A stretch of 64,000 nt of DNA from contig CABUWV010000009.1 of NCBI GenBank assembly GCA_902495355.1, positions 1 to 64,000 on the forward strand, in the 5' to 3' direction. The stretch comes from an uncultured Collinsella sp. (GTDB lineage: Bacteria > Actinomycetota > Coriobacteriia > Coriobacteriales > Coriobacteriaceae). This document shows, piece by piece, positions 1 to 8,221 of the stretch (position 1 is the first letter of the stretch; every line of letters starts with the position of its first letter). Under the pieces are notes generated by a model, which did not search any database, had not been told where the DNA came from, and was given only the letters and a program-made list of their open reading frames with translations. Both the position numbers and the translations under genes were made by a program.

Positions 1-94
1 AGGAGCCCCCGCTCGTGACCGCGGGTCGGGGCTGCGACAATGATGTCGAAGTGCCATAGGCGCAGCCGCGCCGCAACGAGGTTGGGAGGCTCCC

Positions 95-1216
95 ATGCCA
101 AAGTATTCTACCGCGTTCGGGATGGACGTCCACCTGAGGTCGACCACCGTCTGCGCCCTCGACGCGGACACCGGCGAGGCCGTGACGAGGAGGTTCCCCG
201 GCAACCCCTGGGGCGAGATCGCCGGGTGGATGGATGGGTTCCCCGGGCCGTCGCTCGCGGCCTACGAGAGCGGCTACCTCGGCTTCGCCCCGCAAAGGGA
301 GCTCGCCGGGCTCGGCGTCGAGTGCGTCGTCGCCGCGGTCTCGAAGATCCCCAGGTCGGCCGCCGACTCGGCCTCCAAGAACGACAGGAACGACGCCGCC
401 AGGATGGCCAAGGCGATACTCGCCCACGACATCTCCCCCGTATGGGCCCCCTCCCCCGAGGTCGAAGGCATCAGGGACCTCGCCGGCGCCTACGACGGGG
501 CGACCGCGCGCCTGGCGACCGCCAAGCAGCGGCTGCTCGCCTTCCTCGCAAAGCGGGGGTTCGTCTACGGCGGCACCACGCCCGCCGGCAACCCGAGGAA
601 GTACTGGACCTACGACTTCCTGAGGTGGCTCGACAAGGTCAGGCCTGAGGACGATGGCGGGGTTCGGGCGCTCGCCGCCCTGAGGAACGAGGTCGAGGCC
701 GCGGCGGAGGCCCGGGCGGACCTGCTCTCCGAGTACAGGGCAGCCGTGGATGCCAGCCCGATCGCCGCGGAGGTGGCCGCCCTCCAGTCGATCAAGGGCT
801 GCGCCTTCGCGCTGGCCGCGGCCTTCTCGGCCGAGGTCGGCGACTTCACGAGGTTCCGTTCCGGAAGGCAGGTCACGGCCTATTTCGGCCTCGCGCCGAG
901 CCAGAGGTCGAGCGGCGACTCCGTGCGGCTCGGAGGCATCAGCGGTGCGGGCAACGCGCTCGTGAGGAAGCTGGCCGTTGAGGGCTCATGGTGCTACGCC
1001 GCGGCGCGGCACCAGCCGAAGCTCATGCCGAGGGACACGGGCGTGCCCCTCGAGATAAGGGTGCACGGGAGGAAGGGGTCCGAGCGGCTCCTGCGGCGGC
1101 GCGAGGGGATGCTCGCCCGCGGCATGCCCGCGGCGAAGGCCAACGCGGCCACCGCGGCCGAGCTCGTGAGGTGGCTCTGGGCCCTCGGCATGATGTGCCG
1201 GGAGGCCGGCGAATAG
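95..1216 (+). CDS. IS110-family transposase
   Basis: A 373-residue DEDD-type transposase/recombinase of the IS110 family. The N-terminal RuvC-like part shows the expected acidic residues: D11 in GMDVH, E58 in AYESG, and D97/D100 in KNDRNDA. The C-terminal Transposase_20 part contains the helix-hairpin-like IKGCAFALAAAF stretch and the conserved GGISGAGNALVRKL segment that carries the family's catalytic serine. The length is slightly below the usual 400 residues but both domains are complete, so it may be active. The start follows GGGAGG. Family members insert with help from an element-encoded RNA and prefer specific, often palindromic, targets, which fits the palindromes downstream. Codon use is strongly GC-rich, like the chromosome. 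Confidence 0.92.
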   Translation: MPKYSTAFGMDVHLRSTTVCALDADTGEAVTRRFPGNPWGEIAGWMDGFPGPSLAAYESGYLGFAPQRELAGLGVECVVAAVSKIPRSAADSASKNDRNDAARMAKAILAHDISPVWAPSPEVEGIRDLAGAYDGATARLATAKQRLLAFLAKRGFVYGGTTPAGNPRKYWTYDFLRWLDKVRPEDDGGVRALAALRNEVEAAAEARADLLSEYRAAVDASPIAAEVAALQSIKGCAFALAAAFSAEVGDFTRFRSGRQVTAYFGLAPSQRSSGDSVRLGGISGAGNALVRKLAVEGSWCYAAARHQPKLMPRDTGVPLEIRVHGRKGSERLLRRREGMLARGMPAAKANAATAAELVRWLWALGMMCREAGE

Positions 1217-1425
1217 ACATAGCCCCCGTCCCGGCGAGCCGGGCGGCCTTCGGGGATACCCCCTATTTCGCTGTGCGCGCGGAGCCCTCCGCATGCGCCT
1301 CTACAGACTTGGGGAACCCCGCCGAAGGAATGGAGTGCGGGCCGACAGAACGGTATCCGCGGATATGAGACTGAGCCGAAGGCGTCGATGACATGCCGGG
1401 GGCGGACCGGGACGGGTTAACGGCA

Positions 1426-1461
1426 GGCCCCGCCGACCGATTGCAAGCGGTCGGCGGGGCC
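1426..1461. repeat. Perfect 14-bp inverted repeat
   Basis: Arms at 1426-1439 and 1448-1461 (GGCCCCGCCGACCG and its complement) enclose an 8-nt loop. There is no adjacent T-run on either strand, so it is not a standard intrinsic terminator. It may be a REP-like target for the IS110 element or part of its right end. Confidence 0.75.
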
Positions 1462-1499
1462 ATTGTGGCTCTTGACAGCGGATTGGGTCATATGAGCGA

Positions 1500-1598
1500 A
1501 AGCCCGCCAAAGCGAGCAAGGTGCCTTGAAGCGAGGCGGCATTGACCTTCTGGTCATGCCGCCGAAGCTGAAAGGCAGATTGCCGCTCTGGCGGGCTT
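1500..1598. ncRNA. Candidate multi-branched structured RNA or structured repeat
   Basis: An outer stem pairs 1500-1509 with 1589-1598 and continues after one mismatch as 1511-1514 with 1584-1587. Inside lie three hairpins: CAAG/CTTG at 1517-1528; a 12-bp stem with one bulge at 1535-1547 and 1552-1563, extended by AGC/GCT across tandem G-A mismatches; and GGCA/TGCC at 1574-1584, which competes with the base of the outer stem. Such a multiway junction is unlikely by chance. It could be a guide-type RNA of the IS110 element, a REP-like repeat, or the 3' end of the lacC transcript. Strand and transcription are unknown. Confidence 0.4.
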
Positions 1599-1611
1599 GC
1601 AGCGTCGGCTG

Positions 1612-1639
1612 GTTACGCGGTTTGGTAAAACCGCGTAAC
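1612..1639 (-). terminator. Perfect hairpin directly after lacC
   Basis: A 12-bp stem (GTTACGCGGTTT at 1612-1623 against 1628-1639) with a GGTA loop begins one base past the lacC stop codon. It lacks a clear U-tract, so it may act as an mRNA 3' stabiliser or a weak terminator. Confidence 0.5.
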
Positions 1640-1640
1640 T

Positions 1641-2576
1641 CTAAAGCTCCGTTACTTCAACACTGTTGTAGATCTCGTCCCAGCGGTCCATGACCAGGTG
1701 GCCGGTCTTGGGATCCATGGCGTTAAGCTTGCCGCAGGTATTGGCGGTCTTGAGCACCGTGACGTCGTCGGCGCCGGCAGCAATAGCATGCGCAAAGCCG
1801 GCGATGGTCGAGTCGCCGGAACCCGTCGCGTTCACAGCCGCAATCGCGGGCGTCTTGGCGCGGAACGCACGGCCCTCATGGAAGCCCACCGAACCGGCAG
1901 CGCCCATCGAAACGACAACCCAGGGAATACCGGCAAAGCGGCCATCGGCGGCAAGCGCCTCGCGCAGGGCATCGACATCATCGGTCGTAAAGGACGTACC
2001 CAGCAGACCGTTTATCTCAGTCAGGTTGGGCTTTACGAGCTCGGGCTTAGCGTCGGACTCCAGCGCGGCCTCCAGCGATGCACCCGAGGTGTCGAGCAGC
2101 ACCTTGGCGCCCGCCTTCTCGGCGATCTTGACGAGCTCGGCATAGTAGCCGGCATCGACGCCGCGCGGCAGCGAGCCCGAAAGCGTCACAACGTCCGCCT
2201 TCGCCGCAAGCTCGGCGAACTTGGCCGTAAAGGCCTCGAGCTCGGCCGGGGTGATCTGCGGGCCGCTCTCCAAAAGCTCGGTCTGATTACCCTCGTGCAG
2301 AATATTCAGGCAAATGCGCGTCTCACCGGCGATGGGCACAAATTCGTTCTTGACGCCGTCAGCATCCATGAGCTCGGCCATATAGGCACCCATGTGGCCG
2401 CCGAGCAGACCGGTCGCGAGCACGTCGTCGCCCAGCTGCAGCAACACGCGGCTCACGTTGAGGCCCTTACCGCCAGCGGTCTTTTCGGGCGTCACGCGGT
2501 TCACGTCGTCGATGATCAACTTGTCGAGCTGATAGCGCGTATCAATCGACGGGTTCATGGTAACGGTCAGAATCAT
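1641..2576 (-). CDS. lacC: Tagatose-6-phosphate kinase (PfkB family), copy 1
   Basis: A 311-residue PfkB-family sugar kinase of the LacC/FruK group. Visible family marks are the N-terminal MILTVTMNPSIDTRY, the substrate-binding GGKGLNVSR, and the C-terminal NATGSGDSTIAGF anion-hole motif with its catalytic aspartate. It would phosphorylate tagatose-6-phosphate to the 1,6-bisphosphate; 1-phosphofructokinase is the alternative on sequence alone. The genes upstream on the same strand are lacA, lacB and lacX, which favours LacC. The ATG at 2576 is chosen because CAGGAG lies seven bases before it; the upstream in-frame extension has no ribosome site. A near-identical paralogue lies at 31526-32461. 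Confidence 0.88.
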   Translation of the reverse strand: MILTVTMNPSIDTRYQLDKLIIDDVNRVTPEKTAGGKGLNVSRVLLQLGDDVLATGLLGGHMGAYMAELMDADGVKNEFVPIAGETRICLNILHEGNQTELLESGPQITPAELEAFTAKFAELAAKADVVTLSGSLPRGVDAGYYAELVKIAEKAGAKVLLDTSGASLEAALESDAKPELVKPNLTEINGLLGTSFTTDDVDALREALAADGRFAGIPWVVVSMGAAGSVGFHEGRAFRAKTPAIAAVNATGSGDSTIAGFAHAIAAGADDVTVLKTANTCGKLNAMDPKTGHLVMDRWDEIYNSVEVTEL

Positions 2577-2632
2577 ATTGAACTCCTGTTTCCGGGGCAC
2601 GACACGCGCGGCCCCAAACATACGATAGCTCG

Positions 2633-3514
2633 TTAAAGGATCTCGATCTCAAAGCCGCGAGTAACGGTCTCCCCCGGCTTGGCCACCAGGCAGCCGCGCT
2701 TGTGCTCCAGAATATCGTCCTCGTCGGAGCAGGTGGACAGGCCGCCCCACGGTTCCACGGCCACAAAGTCACCCTCGGGCTTGCTCCACACAATCAGGTA
2801 CGGCATATCGGGGAACGTCAGTCGCACGCCCTTGTCCTCGGTTTTCTTGGTCAGCGTAACCACGCGGCTCTCAAGCACGTCAAAGATGGTCTCTGCGAAG
2901 TCAAAGAGTTCGTGCGTCAGCGGCAGGTCATGGCCAACCATCGGGTTCTTGCTGCGATGCTCAACATCAATCAGGCCCGTCGAGGGAACGGCAGTACAGA
3001 GCTCGGCGGCCTCGCGCTGCTCAAAACGGAGCTCGTAGTCGTCATAGGACTCGCCCTCGTCAAGCGGGCACTTAAAGCCAGGGTGACCGCCCACAAAGAA
3101 CGGCATGTCCTCGGTGCCCTCATTGGTCACCTCGTACGACACAGCCACCTTTTCCGCATCGATCATGTAACGAGCAACGATCTTAAACGGATACGGGTAC
3201 TGCTCGAGCAACTCGGCATGGTCGGCAGAGCTTAGGCTCAGCGCGACCATGTTGTCGCCCTGCTCCTCGAGCTTCCACTCCTGTTTGCGAGCAAAGCCAT
3301 GACGGGCGAGCTTAATCTCGCGGCCGCCCATGGTCATTGCGTGACCGTCGCGAAGGCCGCCGCAGATCGGGAAACAAATGGGTGCCTGGCCCGACCAGAC
3401 CGCCGGGTCACCCTGCCACAGGTACTCACGGCCGTTGGCCGCAATAGAAGCGAACGATCCGCCAGCCGTGCTCAACGCAATGCGGACAGAGCCGTTATCA
3501 AGAACAAACTCCAT
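2633..3514 (-). CDS. lacX: Aldose 1-epimerase-like protein (LacX type), copy 1
   Basis: A 293-residue galactose-mutarotase-fold protein related to LacX, which travels with tagatose-6-phosphate genes. Typical stretches are the N-terminal STAGGSFASI, EYLWQGDPAVWSGQAPICFP, a central HxGF (LARHGFARK), GGHPGF, and a C-terminal WSKPEGDFVAVEPW. It probably interconverts anomers of a phosphorylated or free hexose; the exact substrate is unknown. The ATG at 3514 follows AAGGAG by nine bases, whereas the earlier in-frame GTG at 3532 lacks a ribosome site. It sits 56 bp before lacC. A close paralogue is at 32521-33402. Confidence 0.82.
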   Translation of the reverse strand: MEFVLDNGSVRIALSTAGGSFASIAANGREYLWQGDPAVWSGQAPICFPICGGLRDGHAMTMGGREIKLARHGFARKQEWKLEEQGDNMVALSLSSADHAELLEQYPYPFKIVARYMIDAEKVAVSYEVTNEGTEDMPFFVGGHPGFKCPLDEGESYDDYELRFEQREAAELCTAVPSTGLIDVEHRSKNPMVGHDLPLTHELFDFAETIFDVLESRVVTLTKKTEDKGVRLTFPDMPYLIVWSKPEGDFVAVEPWGGLSTCSDEDDILEHKRGCLVAKPGETVTRGFEIEIL

Positions 3515-3717
3515 GGGAATCTTCTCCTTCACATATCATCTCGCACGATCCCTTGTGAACGTCGTGCCTTTAGCAGAAAGGTAATGAGGCAGCGCCGCAA
3601 ACAAAAGAACAATGCACGTCCAGCCCGCTGGGCCAATTGGGCTGATAGAAAACCGGCCCGCGCCCCATCACAGAAACGCGAGCCGTCAACGGACTAGTTA
3701 ATTACGCCGGATACCCG

Positions 3718-4242
3718 CTAATCATGGTATTCGCCGCGGTCCCACTTCTCGAGGAACTCGTCAAAAAAGTGCGGGTCGGCCTGAGCCTCGGCATCGGCCT
3801 TGTTGCAGGCATCGATCTTGGCGATCAGGGCATCGTGCTCGGGGGTCTTCTCGTAGGGCTCCTCCAGGAAGGCAAGCATGATGTCGGCCATCAGGAACTC
3901 GCCGGTAATCTTGCCGCCAAAGCCCACGATGTTGGCGTTGAGCTCGCGACGGGCATACAGGGCAGAGGTCATGTCGCGAACCAGGGCGCAACGGGCGCCG
4001 GGAACCTTGTTGACGGCGTTGGTGATGCCGATGCCGGTGCCGCACAGGGCCACGCCAAAGTCGGCCTTGCCGCTGGCAACAGCCTCGCCCACGGCCTTAC
4101 CGTAGATGGGATAGTGCGTACGGGTGTGGCTGTAGGTGCCGCAGTCGAGCACCTTGTAGCCAGCCTGCTCCAGGCGGTCGGCCAGATAGATCTTCTCGTC
4201 CGTAACGATATGGTCGCAACCGATTGCGATGGTCTTCTTCAT
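3718..4242 (-). CDS. lacB: Galactose-6-phosphate isomerase subunit LacB
   Basis: A 174-residue RpiB/LacAB-family protein. It starts MKKTIAIGCDHIVTDEK and has the active-site loop VALCGTGIGI, with Cys and Thr as in LacB/RpiB, followed by NKVPGARCALV. LacA and LacB form a heteromeric enzyme converting galactose-6-phosphate to tagatose-6-phosphate. It lies 63 bp downstream of lacA on the same strand and has AAAGGA upstream of the start. Length and motifs match LacB (about 171 residues). The downstream gap of about 200 bp before lacX holds no other gene that I can support. Confidence 0.93.
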   Translation of the reverse strand: MKKTIAIGCDHIVTDEKIYLADRLEQAGYKVLDCGTYSHTRTHYPIYGKAVGEAVASGKADFGVALCGTGIGITNAVNKVPGARCALVRDMTSALYARRELNANIVGFGGKITGEFLMADIMLAFLEEPYEKTPEHDALIAKIDACNKADAEAQADPHFFDEFLEKWDRGEYHD

Positions 4243-4305
4243 CAGAACGTCCTTTCGTCTGAATTCACAAGTTGAGGTAGAAGTTCGAGTTCTCGGTGGC
4301 TCTCG

Positions 4306-4734
4306 TTAGGCCATCTTGTTGAGCATGTCGACACGGATCTGGTGACGGCCGCCGGCGTACTGGGCGCGCAGGAACTCGCGGGCGATCTTCTTGGCGACCT
4401 CGGTGCCCACAACGCCCGGGCCCATGGTGACCATGCGCGAGCCGTTGTGCTCGCGGGTCATGTAGGCAGAACGCTCGTCGGAAATGTTGGCAACGACCAT
4501 GCCCTTGATCTTGACGGCGGCCATATAGGAGCCGACGCCGTACTTATCGAATGCGAAGCCCTGGGAATCCTTGTGCTCCAGCAGGTCCTTGGCAACGGCG
4601 GTCGCGGAATCGACAAAGTCCGCGGCAGGGGTCTCGGAATAGTCGACGACCTCGTGACCGTCGGCGATGAGCATCTCCTTGATGGACTCCTTCATCGACA
4701 TACCGTCGGCATCGGAAGCGATTACAACCCTCAT
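4306..4734 (-). CDS. lacA: Galactose-6-phosphate isomerase subunit LacA
   Basis: A 142-residue LacAB/RpiB-family subunit beginning MRVVIASDADG. As in LacA, it lacks the CGTG active-site loop of LacB and has GFAFDKYGVGSYMAA in that place. It then shows the shared RSAYMTREHNGSRMVTMGPGVVG-type region around residues 88-110. It pairs with LacB to make galactose-6-phosphate isomerase, the entry step of the tagatose-6-phosphate pathway. AAGGAGG lies directly upstream. It is the first gene of the lacA-lacB-lacX-lacC run, and its upstream region carries several operator-like sites. Confidence 0.93.
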   Translation of the reverse strand: MRVVIASDADGMSMKESIKEMLIADGHEVVDYSETPAADFVDSATAVAKDLLEHKDSQGFAFDKYGVGSYMAAVKIKGMVVANISDERSAYMTREHNGSRMVTMGPGVVGTEVAKKIAREFLRAQYAGGRHQIRVDMLNKMA

Positions 4735-4828
4735 GACATCCTCCTTGAGAGATACGCAGGTGCGTAGTTTCTGTTTGGAAGTGTTGAATCGCGTTCAGGT
4801 CCGGGCATCTGAATGTGCGGTTCTTCAC

Positions 4829-4936
4829 TGTTCATGTTTATTTGAACACATTCGAACAGTAACTGCAACAACTATTTGTTTATCTTTGTTCTTTTTTGAA
4901 CAAATACCGTTCACGGGTGATTGCTGACCGTTTGGG
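4829..4936. promoter_or_regulatory. Operator-rich region upstream of lacA
   Basis: Three signals are seen. TTTGAACACATTCGAACA at 4841-4858 is a GAACA direct repeat spaced 10 bp. TTTGTTC/GAACAAA (4885-4891, 4898-4904) is a 7-bp inverted repeat. An ACCGTTCAC-like box at 4906 is followed by ACCGTTTGG at 4927, exactly 21 bp later. The first two resemble DeoR/LacR-type sites and the third matches the phased boxes of the other sugar operons here. Function is inferred. Confidence 0.6.
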
Positions 4937-4974
4937 CCGGGCGCGGACGTAGCGACCGTGTGTTCAACAAACAA

Positions 4975-5007
4975 AAGGGCGGCCAAGAACGTGTCTCGGC
5001 CGCCCTT
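4975..5007 (-). terminator. Intrinsic terminator of the 5042-6073 gene
   Basis: A 10-bp perfect stem, AAGGGCGGCC at 4975-4984 with 4998-5007, is followed on the minus strand by a T-rich run (TTTTGTTTGTTG). Confidence 0.8.
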
Positions 5008-5041
5008 CGGCGATATTCCCCGGTATATACAGCTGTTTTAG

Positions 5042-6073
5042 CTACTCGGACTGCCCGCCCTTTTTGGCGTGCTTGGAAGGAGCGCTCAGAAAGCGGCCCG
5101 TCAGATAGTTCGCGGGACCGGAGATATCGATCCCCAGCAGGGTGTGGCCCAGCCACAGAAACGCCACGAGCACCAGCAGCGGGATAACGCACGAAGTCAC
5201 GATCATCACGATGACGCCTTCAATCAGATCGGTCACCTGCCGCACGATCTCATCGGTCATCTGCTTGGCGCCGCTGGTCACCGACGTGACCAGGCTCGAG
5301 GCCCCATCAGTCAACTGCTCGAGCACGTTTTTGGACTCCGTGGTCTCGGATTTTTTCATGTTCGATTTTGAGTTGGTCTCGACTGACTTGTCCGTGGTGT
5401 TGGCCGCATCCGCAGCGTCCGCAGCCTTTTGCTCAGTTTGCTCAATACTTACGCGATACGTTTCATCGACCTTCTGCGACACCCATACGCTCGCGGGCAC
5501 GAGCGCCATGCCGATCACGGCAATCACCAGCACGCGCGTCGCCACACGGCGCAGGACAGCGCTCGTGCTCCAGCGCCCGTGAATGCCGAGCGACACCGCA
5601 AAGAGCACCAACGAAAACGGGATTAAGATGCCCAAGCCAACCGACCACAAAATCGTGAGCAAATATTTCTCCAGGTATAGCACGGCAAGCACGATACCAA
5701 GGTTGTCTGAAAGCTGTGCGAGCTGCTCGGCAACCGGCGTTCCCGTATCACCCGGCAGCGCGGTGATGCCCGCAGACAGCGCCACGCACGAGGTCGTGAG
5801 CGCCAGTACGTTACCCTTCTTTTGGTCGATGACCTCGATGGTGGAGTCCCAAGTTTTGGTATCGGCGAAATGCGGACGAGCTACAAAGCCCGACAGCAGC
5901 GCCAGGACCACGAGCGCAACGATAAAGCCAATCTGCAGCTTTTTGTTTGCGCACACGACATCGGACAGACTGGGCTGCAGCTCGGTTACCGTCGTGTGCT
6001 CGGTTATCTGGACAGGACGCCCATGAGCCATCTCGTGCGCGCCTCTTTTTTGTATTGACCCGTTATCCGGCAT
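5042..6073 (-). CDS. Membrane protein of unknown function
   Basis: I do not recognise a family for this 343-residue protein. It has a predicted membrane segment at about residues 48-65, one or two around 90-110, a pair at about 130-165, another near 180-200, and a last one around 285-310. A long polar, Ala/Asp/Ser/Lys-rich stretch (about 205-260) lies between, probably outside the membrane. GAGGAGGT stands seven bases before the ATG at 6073, a strong reason for that start; an internal ATG at 6031 is an alternative. It lies between the lac genes and the lactose EIIA gene, on the same strand, but its own terminator separates it from lacA. Any role in sugar uptake is speculative. Confidence 0.75.
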   Translation of the reverse strand: MPDNGSIQKRGAHEMAHGRPVQITEHTTVTELQPSLSDVVCANKKLQIGFIVALVVLALLSGFVARPHFADTKTWDSTIEVIDQKKGNVLALTTSCVALSAGITALPGDTGTPVAEQLAQLSDNLGIVLAVLYLEKYLLTILWSVGLGILIPFSLVLFAVSLGIHGRWSTSAVLRRVATRVLVIAVIGMALVPASVWVSQKVDETYRVSIEQTEQKAADAADAANTTDKSVETNSKSNMKKSETTESKNVLEQLTDGASSLVTSVTSGAKQMTDEIVRQVTDLIEGVIVMIVTSCVIPLLVLVAFLWLGHTLLGIDISGPANYLTGRFLSAPSKHAKKGGQSE

Positions 6074-6245
6074 TTGGATACCTCCTCAGTCCGGCGTTTA
6101 ATGCGAAAGGAAGTATACCCACCGAGCAAAAATCGAACGGGAGGACGAACGGAGCGCACCAAGACTGTCCCCAATGACCAGTCGTTTAAGAACGTCCCCA
6201 ATGACTATTCAGTCCCCATTTCACCGCAACTTGAAGGAGAACAGA

Positions 6246-6278
6246 AAAAGCCCTGTCGCGGGTAGCGGCAGAGCTTTT
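6246..6278 (-). terminator. Intrinsic terminator after the lactose EIIA gene
   Basis: AAAAGCCCTGTCGC (6246-6259) pairs with GCGGCAGAGCTTTT (6265-6278) with two G-U pairs. A T-run follows on the minus strand. Confidence 0.75.
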
Positions 6279-6305
6279 GGAAGGGGACTTGGTTGTAAGG
6301 ACTCG

Positions 6306-6644
6306 TTAGGCGAGCTTGGCCTCGAGCTCGGCGATGCGCTTGTAGGCATCGATGGTAAAGCGGGCCTGCTTCTCCAGGATCATGGTGGTCATGAGAGTAT
6401 CCTGAGCATGGGCCATGATGAAGGTCATCTCCATCTCGCCACCGCCGGCCTCCTGCGAAAGCAGCTTGGTCTGCGTGTCGTGGGCACCGATGAGCGCATC
6501 GCTGGCATCCTTGTGCAGCTGCTCGGCCTTCTCAAAATCACCCTCGCGAGCAGCATCGAGCGCTGCAAGCAGATCGGTCTGGGCGTCACCTGCGTATGCG
6601 ACAATCTCGAATCCAACCATCGAGATTTCTTCTTTGGTTGCCAT
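6306..6644 (-). CDS. lacF: PTS lactose/cellobiose-type EIIA component
   Basis: A 112-residue cytoplasmic EIIA of the lactose/cellobiose (Lac) family. The phospho-accepting histidine is H79 in FIMAHAQDTLM, matching the conserved HAQD motif of LacF and ChbA. It would take phosphate from HPr and pass it to the cysteine of a Lac-type EIIB. No EIIB or EIIC is beside it in an operon. However, four EIIC-EIIB fusions in this window (8222, 14760, 17957, 23495) lack an EIIA domain, so this protein is the likely shared donor. GAAAGG precedes the start. Its promoter region carries the 21-bp phased boxes and GAACA repeats also seen upstream of lacA. Symbol by family; substrate not proven. Confidence 0.9.
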   Translation of the reverse strand: MATKEEISMVGFEIVAYAGDAQTDLLAALDAAREGDFEKAEQLHKDASDALIGAHDTQTKLLSQEAGGGEMEMTFIMAHAQDTLMTTMILEKQARFTIDAYKRIAELEAKLA

Positions 6645-6727
6645 ATTGCGTTCCTTTCACATATGAACCAATGGAGAGCATCGCGTCCGGGCATACGCGC
6701 TGCGTTGTGTATGACAGAAACAATAAC

Positions 6728-6827
6728 ATTCAAACAAAAAAGAACAGCGCAAAACGTAATTTCGAGCTATGAACGGTCACTTTTCGCCCGTGAACGGTTT
6801 TTAAACCAATTTGAACAATATCGAACA
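6728..6827. promoter_or_regulatory. Operator sites upstream of the EIIA gene
   Basis: On the minus strand two ACCGTTC-type boxes begin at 6798 and 6777, exactly 21 bp apart. GAACA direct repeats lie at 6728-6746 (ATTCAAACAAAAAAGAACA) and 6810-6827 (TTTGAACAATATCGAACA). The pattern repeats that of lacA, suggesting common control of the isomerase genes and this EIIA. Confidence 0.6.
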
Positions 6828-6858
6828 CAATTAGCGGCAACCCAAACAGACCCGCGCC

Positions 6859-7863
6859 CTAGCGTACATCGCGCACCGTATCGCCCTCGACGAGCACGCC
6901 CGGAAACAGCATGTGCTCCACACCGGGTTCAGCGCCCTCGGCGCCGGCAATCTTGTCGACCGCCCACATGCCGACGCGCTTGTTGTCAAAGCGCACCGTG
7001 GTCAGGCGACGGTCGGGCACGATATCGCCCAGGCTATCGTCAACACCCACCACGCTCACGTCCTCAGGCACGTGCTTTCCGCGCGACTCGAGTCCGCGAA
7101 TGCAGCCGTAGGCCATGGCGTCGTTGGAAGCATAAATGGCCGTACAGGTCGAATCGTCCGCCAGAGCCTGACCGGCAGCATACCCGCTCTGTGCCGTCCA
7201 ATCGCCACGAACGAGTCGCGGTGGCTCAATGCCATGCGCGCGCAATGTCTCGCGCCAGCCTTCCTCGCGCCGCATGCCCGAAAGCGAGCGCTCGGGACAC
7301 GAGATAAAGTGCACAGTCTTGTGCCCCCGCTCCAGCAAGTACTCGACCACCTGGCGCGAGCAATCGAACTGGTCGTTATCGACCGTTGAACAGAGCGGGT
7401 GCTCCAGCATGGTAACGAGCACCGTCTGCATGCCAGGTAGCGGCTCGAAGGTGCCAAAGTCCGCCGGCATGCGATTCATGATCACGACCATACCGTCCAC
7501 TGGCAGTGCGCTCATGCGCGACGATGCGCTCTCGAGGGTATACGGATGCCCGTCTACTTTAGTGAGGGTGATGGCATAGCCATGTTTGTCGGCCGCGGCG
7601 GCAAAGCCCTCCATACGGTCGAGATTGCCGGTGCCGGTAATGTTGAACATGGCGACGCCGACGGTCTTAAACTTACCGCGGCGCAGCGATCGACCGGCAA
7701 AATTGGGGCGATACCCCAGCTCGCGCATGGCGGCACGCACGCGTTCCTTGGTCTCGGGGCGCACGCTGGGCGAATCGTGCACGGTGCGCGAGACCGTCTG
7801 CTCCGAGACGCCCGCGAGGCGCGCTACGTCTTTGACGGATACCGATTTTTTAACAGCGGCCAT
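6859..7863 (-). CDS. LacI-family repressor of cassette 1
   Basis: A 334-residue LacI/GalR regulator. The N-terminal helix-turn-helix runs SVKDVARLAGVSEQTVSRTV, followed by the hinge helix RPNFAGRSLRRGK. The rest is the periplasmic-binding-like effector domain ending VPEDVSVVGVDDSLGD and ARLTTVRF-like strands. It is divergent from the EIIC-EIIB gene at 8222 with 358 bp between, a normal arrangement for a local repressor; that gap contains two inverted operator-like sites. The effector is probably a phosphorylated or free disaccharide but is unknown. Two paralogues (11762 and 16694) sit beside equivalent cassettes. Confidence 0.9.
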   Translation of the reverse strand: MAAVKKSVSVKDVARLAGVSEQTVSRTVHDSPSVRPETKERVRAAMRELGYRPNFAGRSLRRGKFKTVGVAMFNITGTGNLDRMEGFAAAADKHGYAITLTKVDGHPYTLESASSRMSALPVDGMVVIMNRMPADFGTFEPLPGMQTVLVTMLEHPLCSTVDNDQFDCSRQVVEYLLERGHKTVHFISCPERSLSGMRREEGWRETLRAHGIEPPRLVRGDWTAQSGYAAGQALADDSTCTAIYASNDAMAYGCIRGLESRGKHVPEDVSVVGVDDSLGDIVPDRRLTTVRFDNKRVGMWAVDKIAGAEGAEPGVEHMLFPGVLVEGDTVRDVR

Positions 7864-8221
7864 AGGTCGATCTTTCTATGTCAACGATGCCATTGGTGGC
7901 ACCTTGCGCAGTCATTTTTAACGCCTTCAAGTATATCCAACGCCTCCCCCGCCATACGTTCACCACCCAAAACCTACCGTTCACCGACATTTTTGCTTCC
8001 CCGAACGGCTTTTGTCGCCCAAATGTTAACGTTGCCATTGTGCAAACACAGAGCCACCGGGCGGCTCAAACGTTTACGCGCAAGGAATCGACGGTTCGCA
8101 GGCACAGGAACCACCGGTTCGCTTCTTTTTTTTGTGTCACAAAATGGCAACGTCAACATTTTGGCAACCGAATGTCAAAAGCTACCATCGTTGCTAACCC
8201 ACCGACTCTTAGGAGCTTTGC
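7864..8221. promoter_or_regulatory. Divergent promoter region of cassette 1
   Basis: Two ACCGTTCACC-type boxes begin at 7955 and 7976 (21 bp apart). Two 18-bp operator-like sites, AATGTTAACGTTGCCATT (8022-8039) and AATGGCAACGTCAACATT (8143-8160), are inverted relative to each other with 121 bp between centres. Each has one GTTGCCATT half and one variant half. The spacing would allow repressor looping. A further imperfect palindrome spans 8159-8180. The LacI protein at 6859 is the probable ligand of the 18-bp sites. Confidence 0.65.

Larger units (their letters stand above)
1..1465 (+). mobile_element. IS110-family insertion sequence, left end cut by window
   Basis: The transposase gene lies between short non-coding flanks, as in IS110/IS1111 elements. 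The left flank holds a small hairpin (AGCCCC at 4-9 against GGGGCT at 28-33). The right flank is about 250 bp before strong palindromes begin. I could not find termini or a target duplication; this family often makes none. The right boundary is a guess placed near the palindrome at 1426-1461. The family is known to encode a guide (bridge/seek) RNA in a non-coding end, so both flanks are candidates for one. The coding part is certain, the boundaries are not. Confidence 0.55.

Noticed and set aside
1472..1496. TTGACA with TATGAG as a promoter for the structured region at 1500
   Set aside because: The spacer is only 13 bases, too short for a normal housekeeping promoter.
6160..6225. Direct repeat GTCCCCAATGAC upstream of the membrane protein gene
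   Set aside because: The two short copies resemble fragments of the palindromic repeats seen near 56566, but no complete structure forms, so no element is called.
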